Part shown: positions 49,801 through 60,061 of the stretch, piece by piece
How positions within the stretch are numbered: position 1 is the first letter of the stretch
Layout: every line of letters begins with the position of its first letter
Source of the DNA: Pseudoscleropodium purum
Taxonomy: Eukaryota; Streptophyta; Bryopsida; Hypnales; Brachytheciaceae
Assembly: GCA_963969395.1 (NCBI GenBank)
Contig: OZ017805.1
Location: forward strand, 10,168,001 to 10,232,000
Direction: 5' to 3'
DNA: 64,000 bases
Position numbers and translations under genes: made by a program
The notes under the pieces: generated by a model
The model's database searches: none
The model's input: only the letters and a program-made list of their open reading frames with translations
Told to the model about the DNA's origin: nothing

Positions 49801-50445
49801 GATAATCTAGTTTCTAGTAAAAAATGGTGTGAGTATAGATCTGGAATTGGAAACAATTCTGTATAGAGATTAGCAACTGTCAGAGGAAACTCCCACTCAC
49901 TGGAAGGTCTACCAACCTTAGGATCTGTCTTACATCTAGAAAGATTACCCCCTTGTCAATTCCGGGTGTCTGAGATCTATCGTTGTAGTAAAGAGGAGCG
50001 AATGCAGTCTTGAGTGACCTGCATTTTGGATCGGCCATCTGGGATGTTGTGAGGATCCGGATCTCCCTTCTATTCTACAACACCTTGAGTACTTGGTTGT
50101 TTGTTGTTTGTTTGTTTTTGTTTGTGTAATAAATAGATAAGAGTGGTGAAGTCCCTACCCCTCGAAAGATCAATAGTGGACCCTCTGATGGTAAAATAGA
50201 GGAATTGAAAACTAGTTTGTTAAGGGGCGAAACCCGGAAAAATTGAGTGATACCAGATCCGGATTGAAATCTGGATAGTAGTCATTCCGGAAAAGAGAGT
50301 GGAAGAGAGTAGTCAAAAGAGATGGAAATGATCATCCGGATATAGGAGTTTGGAAAGGCATCTAGAATTCCTTAGGACGATAACTTGTGTCATCTTACTA
50401 CGTTGTTGTGTGTAAGATACTTACGCCTAGACTGTGCATGCGACA
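46896..50445 (+). mobile_element. TG..CA element, copy R (~3.55 kb) with 5-bp target duplication
   Basis: Flanked by AAAAC on both sides. The right end is TGCATGCGACA, the complement of TGTCGCATGCACAG, matching the end of the copy at 60062. The left end, TATGGGAGAAC, is a decayed match to TGTTGCAACTT. It is the inverse of copy L. Termini and 5-bp duplication are those of LTR retrotransposons, but no pair of LTRs, reverse transcriptase or integrase is seen. It is therefore either a very long solo LTR carrying a gene, or an unrecognised type of element. Confidence 0.8.
47511..49316 (+). pseudogene. Element-encoded protein, copy R, one frame with seven stops
   Basis: A single frame of about 602 codons from ATG 47511 (MKNKELIQKL) to TAG 49314. 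It has seven internal stops and no frame break: TGA at 47910 and 48102; TAG at 48228, 48321, 48351, 48540 and 48729. Copy L has Arg codons at both TGA sites (HVG-R-AKH, DRK-R-RKF), so CGA-to-TGA is direct there; the TAGs fit CAG. The order is N-terminal domain, acidic linker, coiled-coil-like stretch (IRKLEEERDSFMSQL, 48.37-48.45 kb) and Ser/Pro-rich tail. The decay pattern suggests silencing methylation after insertion. Confidence 0.85.
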
Positions 50446-51534
50446 AAAACCACCATCAATAAAGATTTCTTGAATGAGCTAATTATTCCACTCCATATAG
50501 CAGCGAGTCGGGAGAAAAAGATCAGGTACATGAAGAATGAGCTCATATATTACTATAGGCAACATCTTCTTCTAAGCAAAAAATTGGAGTACACTCCATA
50601 CAAAGTAATAGAGTGGAATAAATTTGCAGAAGAAAATAAAATCACCCGGGAATAAGTTGAATGGCGGGTGGATGGATCCATGGCCATGAATCTAATCAAG
50701 GAGTAGTTGGAATCTTGAAGTAAAGCCCTCAACAAAATGTGTAACCTAAATGACTGTCTAGAAGTTGTGAAGGATATGTGGGAGTCGTACATAAATGCCT
50801 ACATAGAAGTGAACAAGGTCATCTTCTCACTAGACTTCAAAATGGAATACAAGTGTAGGGTCATGGATGCCAAAATTTGGGACATTACAAGCATTTTGAC
50901 AGATTCTTTCATCAAGACTTGGCGGGTCAAGCAAAGATCGACATGTACTTTTGATTCCTCTTTGAAGTCACCAACAGCAGTAATAAGACTAATCTCCTAG
51001 AGCACCATAAGTTGAAGCGCATGTTTGATGCTTTGGAGTATAAGGGTATCAGTCATTGGCTACATATAGCCCATTCTCCAGCAATTCTCATAACTAATGC
51101 TACCAAATTTCACAACATTGTCACGCACTTGCATAAGCGTCGAGAGGAGAGTAAATTCCGAGTCTAGGACTGGCATGTAATTTATTACATTCCAGAGAGG
51201 GAAGATGGCTTTTCTAAGCTAGTGGCTAGATTGCATTACACTATTTTTTTGGTCCATCTTGTTGCCTACAACAAGGACCATTGTTCAAAAAGCAACTTCC
51301 ATAGTTTTTTCACAAGCAAATATAAGATTTCCTTTGTCTACTTCCGAGACATGGAAGTAGTAGATACTATGTATAGGCATCTGATTACGCCTTGATTTCT
51401 GGTCATAGCTTTCATTGAAATATTTAGTGCCTACATGAGCGACAATATGGTGCTCGTCAATGTGAACGGTGGTCCAGAGTTCACTTGCCTTGGACTGGCA
51501 AGCCCTACTTTTTTTTCACTTCTTCGATTTTAGA

Positions 51535-51714
51535 CAATTTAAGCGTCGAGAGTACTCCCAATGTAGGTTATGCAGTCTTTATTTAGTACAGGCAGTGAGA
51601 GTACTCTCGATATTCATTATTAAGTAAAAAGATATTGCTAAAGGTAGAAGGAGTACTCCCAATTCTAGTTATGGATTATTCTTACTAATACCAATGCTTT
51701 TTGAATTTGTACAG
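51535..51714 (+). other. Intron of gene D containing three P2 palindromes
   Basis: The acceptor TTGAATTTGTACAG at 51701-51714 precedes coding sequence. The donor is not certain (about 51.5 kb). P2 motifs at about 51545 (GTCGAGAGTACTCCCAAT), 51590 (GTGAGAGTACTCTCGAT) and 51640 (GAAGGAGTACTCCCAAT) fill the interval. Confidence 0.6.
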
Positions 51715-52041
51715 GCTATTGGTACTAAAGTACTTGAAGTCATGTTTGACTTGGAGGAAGTGAGGAAGTTAGACACAATCGCTAGGTAGATGTGGGACCA
51801 TATGTATCTTAGGTCTGCTATTAATAAAGAAGAGGAGGAATCCGCCAATTAGTAGCATTCAAAGCTAGAGCCGGTGAATAAGAGGAACAATTCTTCTAAG
51901 GACCAAGTTGAAAGAAGTGACGCGGAGGAGGCAGCGAGTAATCCAAATGAAGAGGAAGTTGAAGAAGCACCATGAAAAGAGGACGGAAGTACCCAGGACA
52001 TAGAAAATCATAGTAGTGACAGCGAGTCTTTAAGTAGAAAG

Positions 52042-52145
52042 GTTAGTCTCTAAGTCTGAGGCATTGGGACAACTCCTATTGGTAATTTTGTATTTCTTCA
52101 CGTAAATGTCATAACGTAAATAAGTCTTACATGCTCCACTTATAG
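52042..52145 (+). other. Short intron of gene D with one P2 palindrome
   Basis: Donor AAAG|GTTAGT, acceptor CACTTATAG, 104 bp. It contains GGCATTGGGACAACTCCTAT at about 52061, nearly identical to the P2 copy at about 36438 beside gene C2. Confidence 0.65.
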
Positions 52146-52639
52146 AAGAAGTCCTTGATGCCAGTGAAGACTTTCGAGGACCCAATGAAGTCATCTGCAT
52201 GACATAGCTCATGGGTTATAGCATTTGGGCAAGGCATGATAAAGGCAAGGAAGACTATAACATTCGCACCGATTGAGGAGGTGAGTCACCGAGCAGAGTT
52301 AAAGACGAAGCGTAGGCTAGATATTCAGCTAATTGATTCTAACTTGCATGAAACTCCTTTGGAGTCTAGAGAGAATCTTGGAGGAAATGAAGGCCCTAGC
52401 AAGTCCTTTCCTAATCTGTACAACTTCAAAGGCACTTCAAAGGCCACGAATGTTGTGTCAATTTTTCTTACCTATGCAATAAAAGGTACTAGTGCTGTTG
52501 CATTGGTACTTGATATTGTTGGAGTGCCTATTCCAAAGATTGCATCTGATGCACAAAGTTAGATTTTATGGATGAAGATCCCTCACTATTGGAATGGCAA
52601 GGCGGTGCAATGAGAGACATTCTGATGTCTCATAAAGGC

Positions 52640-52970
52640 ATTTGTAATCGTGGTCTTGAAGTTCCAAAGAAAGTGGAGCCGCAGCTTTTTGCACCAAGAG
52701 TCGTTCGGATGCCTGATTAGAGTGTCAATAGTCATAGTCATGAAGGTCCAATGACCACAAAGCAGCACCTAACTACAGTGGGAGAGCTCTTGATGCCTAA
52801 TCAAGGGGCTAGCTATCTTGGTCTTAATGAGCTAGAGATCGTGAAGCTGCACCTTTTCACATCGGGAAGACTTCCATTCCTTGATCACAAGGTTCATTGT
52901 CTTGGTCCTCAATGGCTAGAAAGCATGGAGCCGCACCTTCCTAGATCAAGAGGACTCCTGATCCCTTAGG
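52640..52970 (+). repeat. Three-fold repeat within the gene D coding region
   Basis: Three related blocks: 'cttgaagttccaaagaaagtggagccgcag', 'cttaatgagctagagatcgtgaagctgcac' and 'cctcaatggctagaaagcatggagccgcac' (listed here as landmarks; each spans about 30 bases and is followed by a 'cctt/tttt-ca-c' stretch). They lie at about 52655, 52820 and 52905 and read as GL-x-x-x-x-x-V/M-x-P/L-H/Q-L. This implies a repeated peptide module in the ancestral protein. Confidence 0.55.
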
Positions 52971-54099
52971 CAGATGTATCCTTGGACGAGGAAATGACTA
53001 AGAATATTCTAGACGATACTATGGTGGACTTCAAGCAGATGACTCTAGACACCAGTTCAACAAAGGTGAATCCACTAGTTACTATCCTGGACTTATGCAT
53101 GTAGACAGGCTCGATATCATGTATAGGTTTAAGGATCTTATTGATTTTCCAAGTTTTTTTGACTGATAGTCACAGGATCTGGTGAGTAAAGAATCGTGAC
53201 ATATTCAAGCTGTGTGGGAGGCAAACTACTTTGCATATCACGACCTTTATTAGATTGCTTCTGACCATGGACTATAGGAAACAAAGGTAAAGGGTGTAGG
53301 ACATAAGGATGAAGGGACTCAGATTCCAGAGGACTATGGCCATTGTAATTTCAACGACAGCCAATGTATTTTTTAGTTTTTAATTCAAGTTAACTACACT
53401 TGTTGATGGACTTATTTCTCTCTAGGTCATGCTTTGTTTTATTGCAGGGTGTGCTGGGCCTTTGATGTCGCAATTGGAGACATCTAAAAAGGTAGCTCAA
53501 CAACAATATGTAATTGCCCTTGACTTGAATGATTCTTCTTCACAAGTCCTATTACCATAATAAATTGCAAGTTGACCATCGCCTAGGTGTCAGCACCTTT
53601 CTCACTTAGTTGTGGAATAAAGCAAAAATTGTGTTTTGGAGTAGTGTGACACCCAAAAACATGGACAATTTGTTAGATATTCTCCTTGCAGATTGTACCT
53701 TAGGACCTCGAGTTTTCATTTGTCTAATTCAAGGGCATGCACAAAGTCCACGTATAGGACTCCAACTGCACCACATAAGTCAGTCTTTCTAAAAGATCTA
53801 GAAACAATTGCGCGCATGTACGATTTATCTATTGTCGAAAATATTTTTCTAATTGACGATAGTCCGCAGATAAACCTCTTGAATGATCCACACAACGTTG
53901 TTTGCCATGAGTCCTTCTATGGGTCGATGATTGACAACTACTTCCTCATACAACTTATGTCATGGCTTGATGGCCTTTTCTTGTCTAATGACATGGTGCC
54001 GATGTATATAACGAATAATCTTCTTTCTAGTAGTTAGGATCCAGTGGACCCCCTATCTAATGAGGGCTTCAGCATACTATTAGATATCATGCGTGATTG

Positions 54100-55263
54100 A
54101 TTTTTGATCACTCGAGGCTTCATTGGAAGTACTCTCGTTACTGAATACGGTGTTTTATTTCATTCACATTGTATATTCATCGGAGTACAAATTGTAATAT
54201 TGATTATAAACGTCGGAATTTGTAAATTGTAGAGGAAACTATTTTCTAAACTTGTAAATTTTAGCAAGACAAAACGTGATCGATGATACATCAATAGTAA
54301 ACTGGTACTTTGGATAAATTGATTGTGAATGCATAGTCGATATGTTTTGTTAAAGTTTTGACATATAGACCTAGTGTGATTTAAATTTGAGTTGTGTCTC
54401 TAGTTTCTTATTATTTCTATTTCCTTGTGAAGATATTGCATGTGCACAATACTTGTTAGTTGTCCCTTGCATTTTTTTTGCCTATGTACTAGGCAAATAG
54501 TGTCCACTATGTTCATGTAATTGGTAGTTGAATTCCACAACATTGCATTCGACAAAAGCTAAATTTGGTCTATTTTTATAAATCGTACTAGCCATGAATA
54601 GGATGATTCCCATGTCTTTCTTATCCATCTTCTAGTGTTGCAAGAGTGTATCTTTCCTATAAGTAGTAGATGTCTTGTTGTTGTGGGATTCTCATTGAAT
54701 CTAGTATCCATTGTAAATTTTTCAAAACATCTTCCATGCTTTTAGGGTTTATGGTGAAGTGAGTGTCCACTATAAATTTCTCAGGTGATATTCCTAGGTT
54801 TTAGGGTTCTCTATGAAGTGAATGTGGTGTACATGTCAGTGGGAGTTCTCTCGTTGTACACAGTTTGTTACTGAAATCAGTATACAATTTGACTTTATCA
54901 AGACATGTCCTGTCGGTTGTATTTTGGAGTAAAGTTTGTATGCACTTGAAGGTTATTGGGAGATTTCTTGTTATTTTCTCGTTATTAATGAAATGTTTTT
55001 ATATTGTCAATTTAACAAGAGATATTATGTTGTTATTAGGTTTTCAAAAATGTGAGTGTCCTTTAGAGTAGCATCGGGAGTTTTCCTATTGTCTAAGGAT
55101 TTGCCTCTATCTCTTGAATTGACATTCTTGCGTAGGTTTGTCGACATTAGGAGTTCTAGTTATTTTAGATTCTCAATAATCTGACTATCCATTGGAGCAA
55201 CATTGAGAATTTTCCTGTTGCCTAAAACTTCTCTTCTATCTTCTAACCTAACATTCTTGCAGA
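54100..55263. repeat. P2 palindromes and duplicated intron end, 3' part of gene D
   Basis: P2-like motifs at about 54125, 54840, 55072 (GCATCGGGAGTTTTCCTATTG), 55145 and 55202. The last ones belong to a ~130-bp duplication: 'attcttgcgtaggtttgtc' at about 55125 and 'attcttgcagagttttgtc' at about 55250. The copied segment therefore includes what looks like an intron acceptor. Between 54.2 and 54.8 kb no gene is seen. Confidence 0.6.
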
Positions 55264-55560
55264 GTTTTGTCAATGCAAAAGGCGGTTCTAGTTGTTTTGA
55301 TAGGTGCTTTATGCATTGAAGGCGGCATTTTGAATGTTCCATTTGATTTTCATGACTTCTTTAGACAGTTGGTGGAACAAACTCACTATGGGTTGTCTTC
55401 CTTGATGGATATGTTGACTTTGGAGGAGCTTTTGCGATGTCTTTTCCCTTGAAAGACTTTGAAGGGGTTTCTCTTCTTTGCCGATGTGGACAATCCTAAC
55501 AAGAAACGATCCTTATCCAAATTGTGTAGGATTATTGAAGCGTATCTTAGCTAGCCCTAG
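55264..55560 (+). pseudogene. Putative last exon of gene D
   Basis: After the acceptor TTCTTGCAG, a 61-codon part reads NVPFDFHDFFRQLVEQTHYG and MLTLEELLRCLFP. After one TGA it continues LKGFLFFADVDNPNKKRSL and CRIIEAYL. The frame continues past the stop, as in other decayed exons here. Linking it to gene D rests on strand, position and shared P2 introns; it could be a separate gene. Confidence 0.45.
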
Positions 55561-56264
55561 ACTATGCAACATTCTTTGGAATCAAAATATTGCACTACTT
55601 GAGGTTGATCCTCTTTAGTGACCATGTTCTTATTTGATAGGTCCCGCTATAGGTGTGAAGGATGATGTAGATTCTTTAAAATTAGAAGATCCATATTATG
55701 TACAAAAGGAGCTACTTGTTATTGGGAAATTTGTAAATTGTTAGTCAAGTTCATTTGTTTAGATATTTTCAAGAATGCCTTTAAATGTTTTAATGGGCTA
55801 CTTCTTGAATGTTATTTTTTTTATTGATGTGAATAAAAAGTGCTAAACCATCCATACCTTTCAATGACCTCCAAGTTCTATTGCAGTACACCAATAGTTT
55901 CTATTTGCATTGTATTTTCCTTGTTATTGGGTATGTTATTTTGTACATTAGTTTGAATGAAAGAGTTACATCGGTACATTTCCAAATCCTAATTTTGCGA
56001 GGAAATACTAAGTAAACAGATTAGGGGCAAAATGTTGTATTTATTATGTTTATAGTCCTCTTCTTCTATTTGAATATCATCTACTTCACGCTTCTCTTCC
56101 TACTTTTGTCAGCATTGTGGTCTCCAAAACCATAAGAACAAAAGGTCTCCCAATGAATTTTACCAAGACATAGTCCAAAATTCATCCAAAAGTCCAAAAG
56201 TAGTTAAATTTATCATAACTACATTGTGCAAAACTTTAGAATAAAAAACAGCACTATCGTATGA
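55561..56264. other. Gene-free interval between genes D and A2
   Basis: Nothing coding is supported beyond 55.6 kb until gene A2. An interrupted exon-like stretch at about 55.6-55.75 kb cannot be assigned. Confidence 0.4.
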
Positions 56265-56670
56265 CTTTTGGTCAGAAACATTAAATTTTTGGATTGCAAT
56301 TCAGGGTAGACCTACCTGAACTGTATAGCTAGAGTGTGAAATATTTCAGATTCAATTAGAATGATTTTATAAAACTTTTGGTCTGGAAAATGAAATTGTT
56401 AGATTACAATTTAGGGCGAACCTACTTTAATTGCATGGCTAGATTGTGAATATTTTAGATTCAATAAGAATAGTTTCATAAAACTTTTGGTTTGCAACAT
56501 TAAATTGTTAGATTGCAATTCAAGGTGGACCTATCTAAACTATACAACTAGAATGTCAAACATTGTAGATTCACTAGAACAGTTTTATAAAACTTTTGAA
56601 TTGAAACATTAAATTGTTAGATTGCAAATCAAGGTGGATTGACCTGAATTGCATGTCTAATTCATAGGAT
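56265..56670. repeat. P3 palindrome array, ~109-bp units, upstream of gene A2
   Basis: Four tandem units. The CTTTTGG/CTTTTGA start falls at 56265, 56375, 56484 and 56593, so the period is 109-110 bp. Each unit carries a palindrome such as TTCAGGGTAGACCTACCTGAA, plus shared 'ttagattgcaatt' and 'tagattca-tagaa-agttttataaaa' blocks. Its place matches that of the P1 array upstream of A1. Confidence 0.88.
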
Positions 56671-57039
56671 TTCAACAGAGTCAACTTATATACACTTGAA
56701 AAATATACAATTCACGAAGAATTTCTAAAAATAGTTTCATATTTTATGGCTACAATTTCGTTATTCATTCACACCGCAAAATTTTTTTGAATATGAAAAA
56801 AAATTGAAACTTACAATTGAAATTTTATGAATATTTTTGAAATGTCAAACTACATCAAAATAAAATGCATGAGATGTTGAAGATGAATGCGTATTGAAGA
56901 AATGACTACAAGATTCTTGAATTCAATATATGTTATCATAACTTCATCATGAAAAAACTAGTTTAACAACACCAACGACACAAAGAAAATAAAAGAATGT
57001 TTTCTTCTCTCGGCGAATATGATCTTCACTTGCATGCTT

Positions 57040-60000
57040 AGCTAACTATCAATATCACTTTATTCTTCTCGTGAACACAGAAAAAATTTACTTCAACATC
57101 TTGCCATTCTTCGCAAGTCTAGAATCCATGCTATATAGTGTAGAATTGAAGAAGCTAGAGAAGAAGGTAGATGAATGGGAATACCACAATCAAAATGGTA
57201 CTCCTTTAATGAGGAAGCAATTGTGCACAAAGTTAGGCCTTCTCATGAATCCTTTCAAAGTCTTTAAAGAGAAGCATAAGATGCAACCATTATTCTTGGC
57301 CATCCGTACCATATCTATGGACTAGAGCAACCAAGGTGAAGGGTAGCCATCTACAGAGTGCAAAACAAGTGGGTCATAAAGTTGGGGCAAGAGAAACAAG
57401 AAGTTGCCCCCCACTCCAACATCCACAAGTCAAAGTTGTCTGCTAGCATCAACTTCAACCATAAAGTCGACAAAAAAAGCTTCCAAACAATTAGGTCTAG
57501 AGTCACTAATTTATCTTGAAGAAATGAATGCTATCCTTGAAGCACTCCAAATAGACCAAAAACCTGACTACAAAGTTGTAAGTGCCATATACAAGAACTT
57601 TTGGAAGATGTGCTTCAACGCATACATTTTGGGGGCAAATGAAAAGAAGAAACTATCCATTGAGAAGTTGATGGATGCACCCGCAAAGTACAATGTTAGT
57701 GTCAAGGAAGATACAATTGTTAAGGAGATGATGCACTACCTTGTCAACAAGCCAGACAAGAGTACAAAGCAGACTCTTTGCGTTATGCCCATCATGGCAC
57801 ACGACAACAAGAATTTGCCAAAGAATTGGGAGGAAGTGAAGGACGGGTTTTTTTACATCATTAATGGCCATTACAACATAGTTGCTAGCAAACTGATGAT
57901 GGAGGGAGGAAGTAGTATAAGCAAGCAAGTTAAAAAGCACTTCACAACTTGGAATTGCTTTGTTGTTTGGTCACGAGACCCTGGGATGTTGAAGACGATG
58001 TTTGCTTACTACGTACAATTGCACAAACCATTTTCAGCCTATTTAGCTATCGTGGGCGACCAACATTCTAGGCGTAAGGATTGTATGGATAGCCATGGGT
58101 AGACCAAAACATTCGAAAGGAAATGGCACTAGCGATTCGCTATCCCGAACAAAGAGTTGACCAATGTGACGCAAAAGTTTAGGGTAAATAATTTAGAGAG
58201 GACCAATTTGAATTGCATGGGCCTCCGCTCATTTGAATGATTAAGCTGATTTTCTTCATTTTGAATTGATCTTGTTCATATAATAATGACTGAATCAATC
58301 TCATTGATTTCATTGTCGAATTTTGAGAAGGCAATTCATCTAAGGTTTGCTATGATTGATGTAAACAAAAATCACATGCTTTCAAAAAAAAAAGGTGGAG
58401 ATGAAAAGTTAAAACTTGTCAACGAGCTGAAGATTATTTTCACACTCGATGATGTTTACAAAGTGTGGAGCAAAGTAATTGTAAGCACTACACATAGAAA
58501 GCTCATTGATCTGGAAACAAAAATGAAGTTCAATGAGAGAGAAAACTGGAAGCATGAAAGTTGCGCTTTCAATGAGGACTTCTTTAGGCAGCTTGGGAAT
58601 TTGACCTATGACAATATGAAGAGAATCACATTTTGAATCAGTCCGACCCAAAGCACAAACATGCCTATTTGAAAGTGATTATTAAATTAGTTGCTGTAGT
58701 GATAGAAGACTACTACAATTCGAAGGATTGGGTAGAAAAGGTCAAGCGAAAGAAGATGGTCAACAAAGAACTCCACTTCATTGATCTAGAACTTGGCCTT
58801 TCAATGCGAGGAATGAACTTATTATAGAAAATTAGATAGCATTCAAGAGAAGCTGCTGTTTTACAAGCGCAACAATGAACTTGCTCATAGAGAGGCCGGG
58901 TGAAGCCTACTTTTCTATGAAGAAGCAATCCAGGGCAAAATACAAAACAACAGTCACCATCAATCCAAAGCCAACAGCCTTCTTCAAAGCCTTCTTGGAG
59001 AAGAAGAAATAATTTCAAATGTCATCAATGGTTGCTCACATGTGTGCCTATAGCAATGGCAAGAACAAGCACATGCTATAGTTGGAAGATGTCTGGACAC
59101 TAGACACAGCCAACCTCATAAATTTGGGAGTGATTGACTTTTAGACAATTCTAGAAGTGTTGTAGAAGGAGCATTCCACAATGAAGAAGCCATTCTTCTA
59201 CAAGGTTCTACTGTCTCAATAGAAAATGAAGGAACCTTTGCTCAAAGAAATCAAAATGTGGTTATTCATTGTCAAAGATTAGACATATTAGTCGCATGTT
59301 TTGGCATCCTCAAGAAGAATGAGGTATTGAGCACTTTCAATCAAAATTTTGCCAAATATTACCCAGAAAAAAATGAGCGGATGTATGATCTACCTACAAA
59401 TTTAGCAAAGGCCCTCAAGAAATTCCACCTCATCTTTCTTGAGAGCAAGAACAATGTTTTCCAAACCCAAATTGAACCCAAATTTTGAACTCTAGATACA
59501 AATAGGTACAAAGATTCAAAGAAGTAGAATGAATTACCATTTAGAATGTACAATATGGAGCTTCGGATGGAGTTTTACCTCAAGATCATCAAGAAGTTCT
59601 GTCTTTCGAGATTAAGTGTTTTCTTTGATTTCGCTGGAAGCAAGCTGCTTGTGCTACACTAGTAAGTCAAGTACTGTAGTTTAGGTCTGTTTGACCTAAA
59701 TTGCAAACATAGCCTTCAAGTTCCTAATTTTTTATGTTGTCATCAATATTATAATCCTTTAGTTTGTTTTCTTTCTGTTACAATTCACGTTGAACTGACT
59801 TGAATTGCAATTCCATGATACTCAAATTTTGTAATTTGCTTGGCTATAGATGAGCTCCGTTGACGTCTTTGCAAGTGTCCCAGATTGTGAAACTGACCTC
59901 TAGCAAAACATTGCCACTATAAAATTGTTGCTTGTCAAAGATGACTTTCTAGACTTCTTGTACGTAGTAGATGAGGAGCTACTTCAGATGCAACCTAGAT

Positions 60001-60061
60001 CACAATTAATGTTTGATTCGACGAGGATGAGGACTCAATGGACAATTGCTACCTCGCCTAC
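57040..60061 (+). pseudogene. Gene A copy 2, first part: unknown family, decayed
   Basis: Blocks in order: YQYHF...NQNGTPL (57.04-57.21 kb); a long open part, 57404-58102, with IYLEEMNAILEALQIDQK, KNFWKMCFNAYILG, NKPDKSTKQTLCVMP, FYIINGHYN and WNCFVVWSRDPGMLK; an intron near 58.18-58.32 kb; NFEKAIHLRFAMIDVNK to DDVYKVWSKVI (58.32-58.64 kb); KHKHAYLKV and DWVEKVKRKK (58.65-58.75 kb); RPGEAYFSMKKQSRAKYK (58.89 kb); NKNEVLSTFNQ-like and ERMYDLPTNLAKALKK (59.3-59.45 kb); an intron; and MSSVDVFASVPDCETDL (59.85 kb). Between 59.0 and 59.28 kb most stops are TAG where Gln would be expected (for example VIDF-stop-TILEVL-stop-KEH). The protein is mostly alpha-helical, charged and without membrane segments. 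No known domain is recognised. At 60061 it is cut by a mobile element. Confidence 0.75.
59662..59849 (+). other. Intron of gene A2 with P3 palindromes near both ends
   Basis: Donor GTAAGTCAAG at 59662, acceptor TTGGCTATAG ending 59849, followed by MSSVDV. One palindrome, TTTAGGTC-TGTTT-GACCTAAA (59680-59700), lies 18 bases from the donor. A second, GTTGAACTGACTTGAATTG, lies at about 59789. The matching intron of A1 carries P1 palindromes instead. Confidence 0.75.

Larger units (their letters stand above)
50451..54040 (+). pseudogene. Gene D: multi-exon gene ending in an FCP1/NIF-like domain, decayed
   Basis: The reading continues from the exon at 46760. A long block to about 51000 (TTINKDFLNELIIPL, YTPYKVIEWNKFAEENK, VVKDMWESYINAYIEV) is broken only by TAA, TAG and TGA, each one C-to-T change from a sense codon. 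After one frame shift it runs to about 51530 (HIAHSPAILITNATKFHNI, GGPEFTCLGL). Introns with P2 palindromes follow (to 51714, and 52042-52145). The next blocks are basic/acidic and, at 52.6-53.0 kb, internally repeated. After an acceptor near 53448 comes the phosphatase-like part: VIALDLN, KIVFWSSVTPKNMDNLLDIL (the VWSS motif), FLKDLETIARMYDL and FLIDDSPQINLLNDPHNVV. The last matches the DDSP and N-P signature also seen at 4.3-4.9 kb. N-terminal function unknown. Boundaries of middle exons are uncertain. Confidence 0.7.

Noticed and set aside
58880..59290. Alternative genetic code in which TAG means Gln
   Set aside because: TAG often stands where Gln is expected, but TGA for Arg and real frame breaks occur too, and the intact element gene has normal codons. 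C-to-T decay explains all of it with plant splice sites and plant MITEs.
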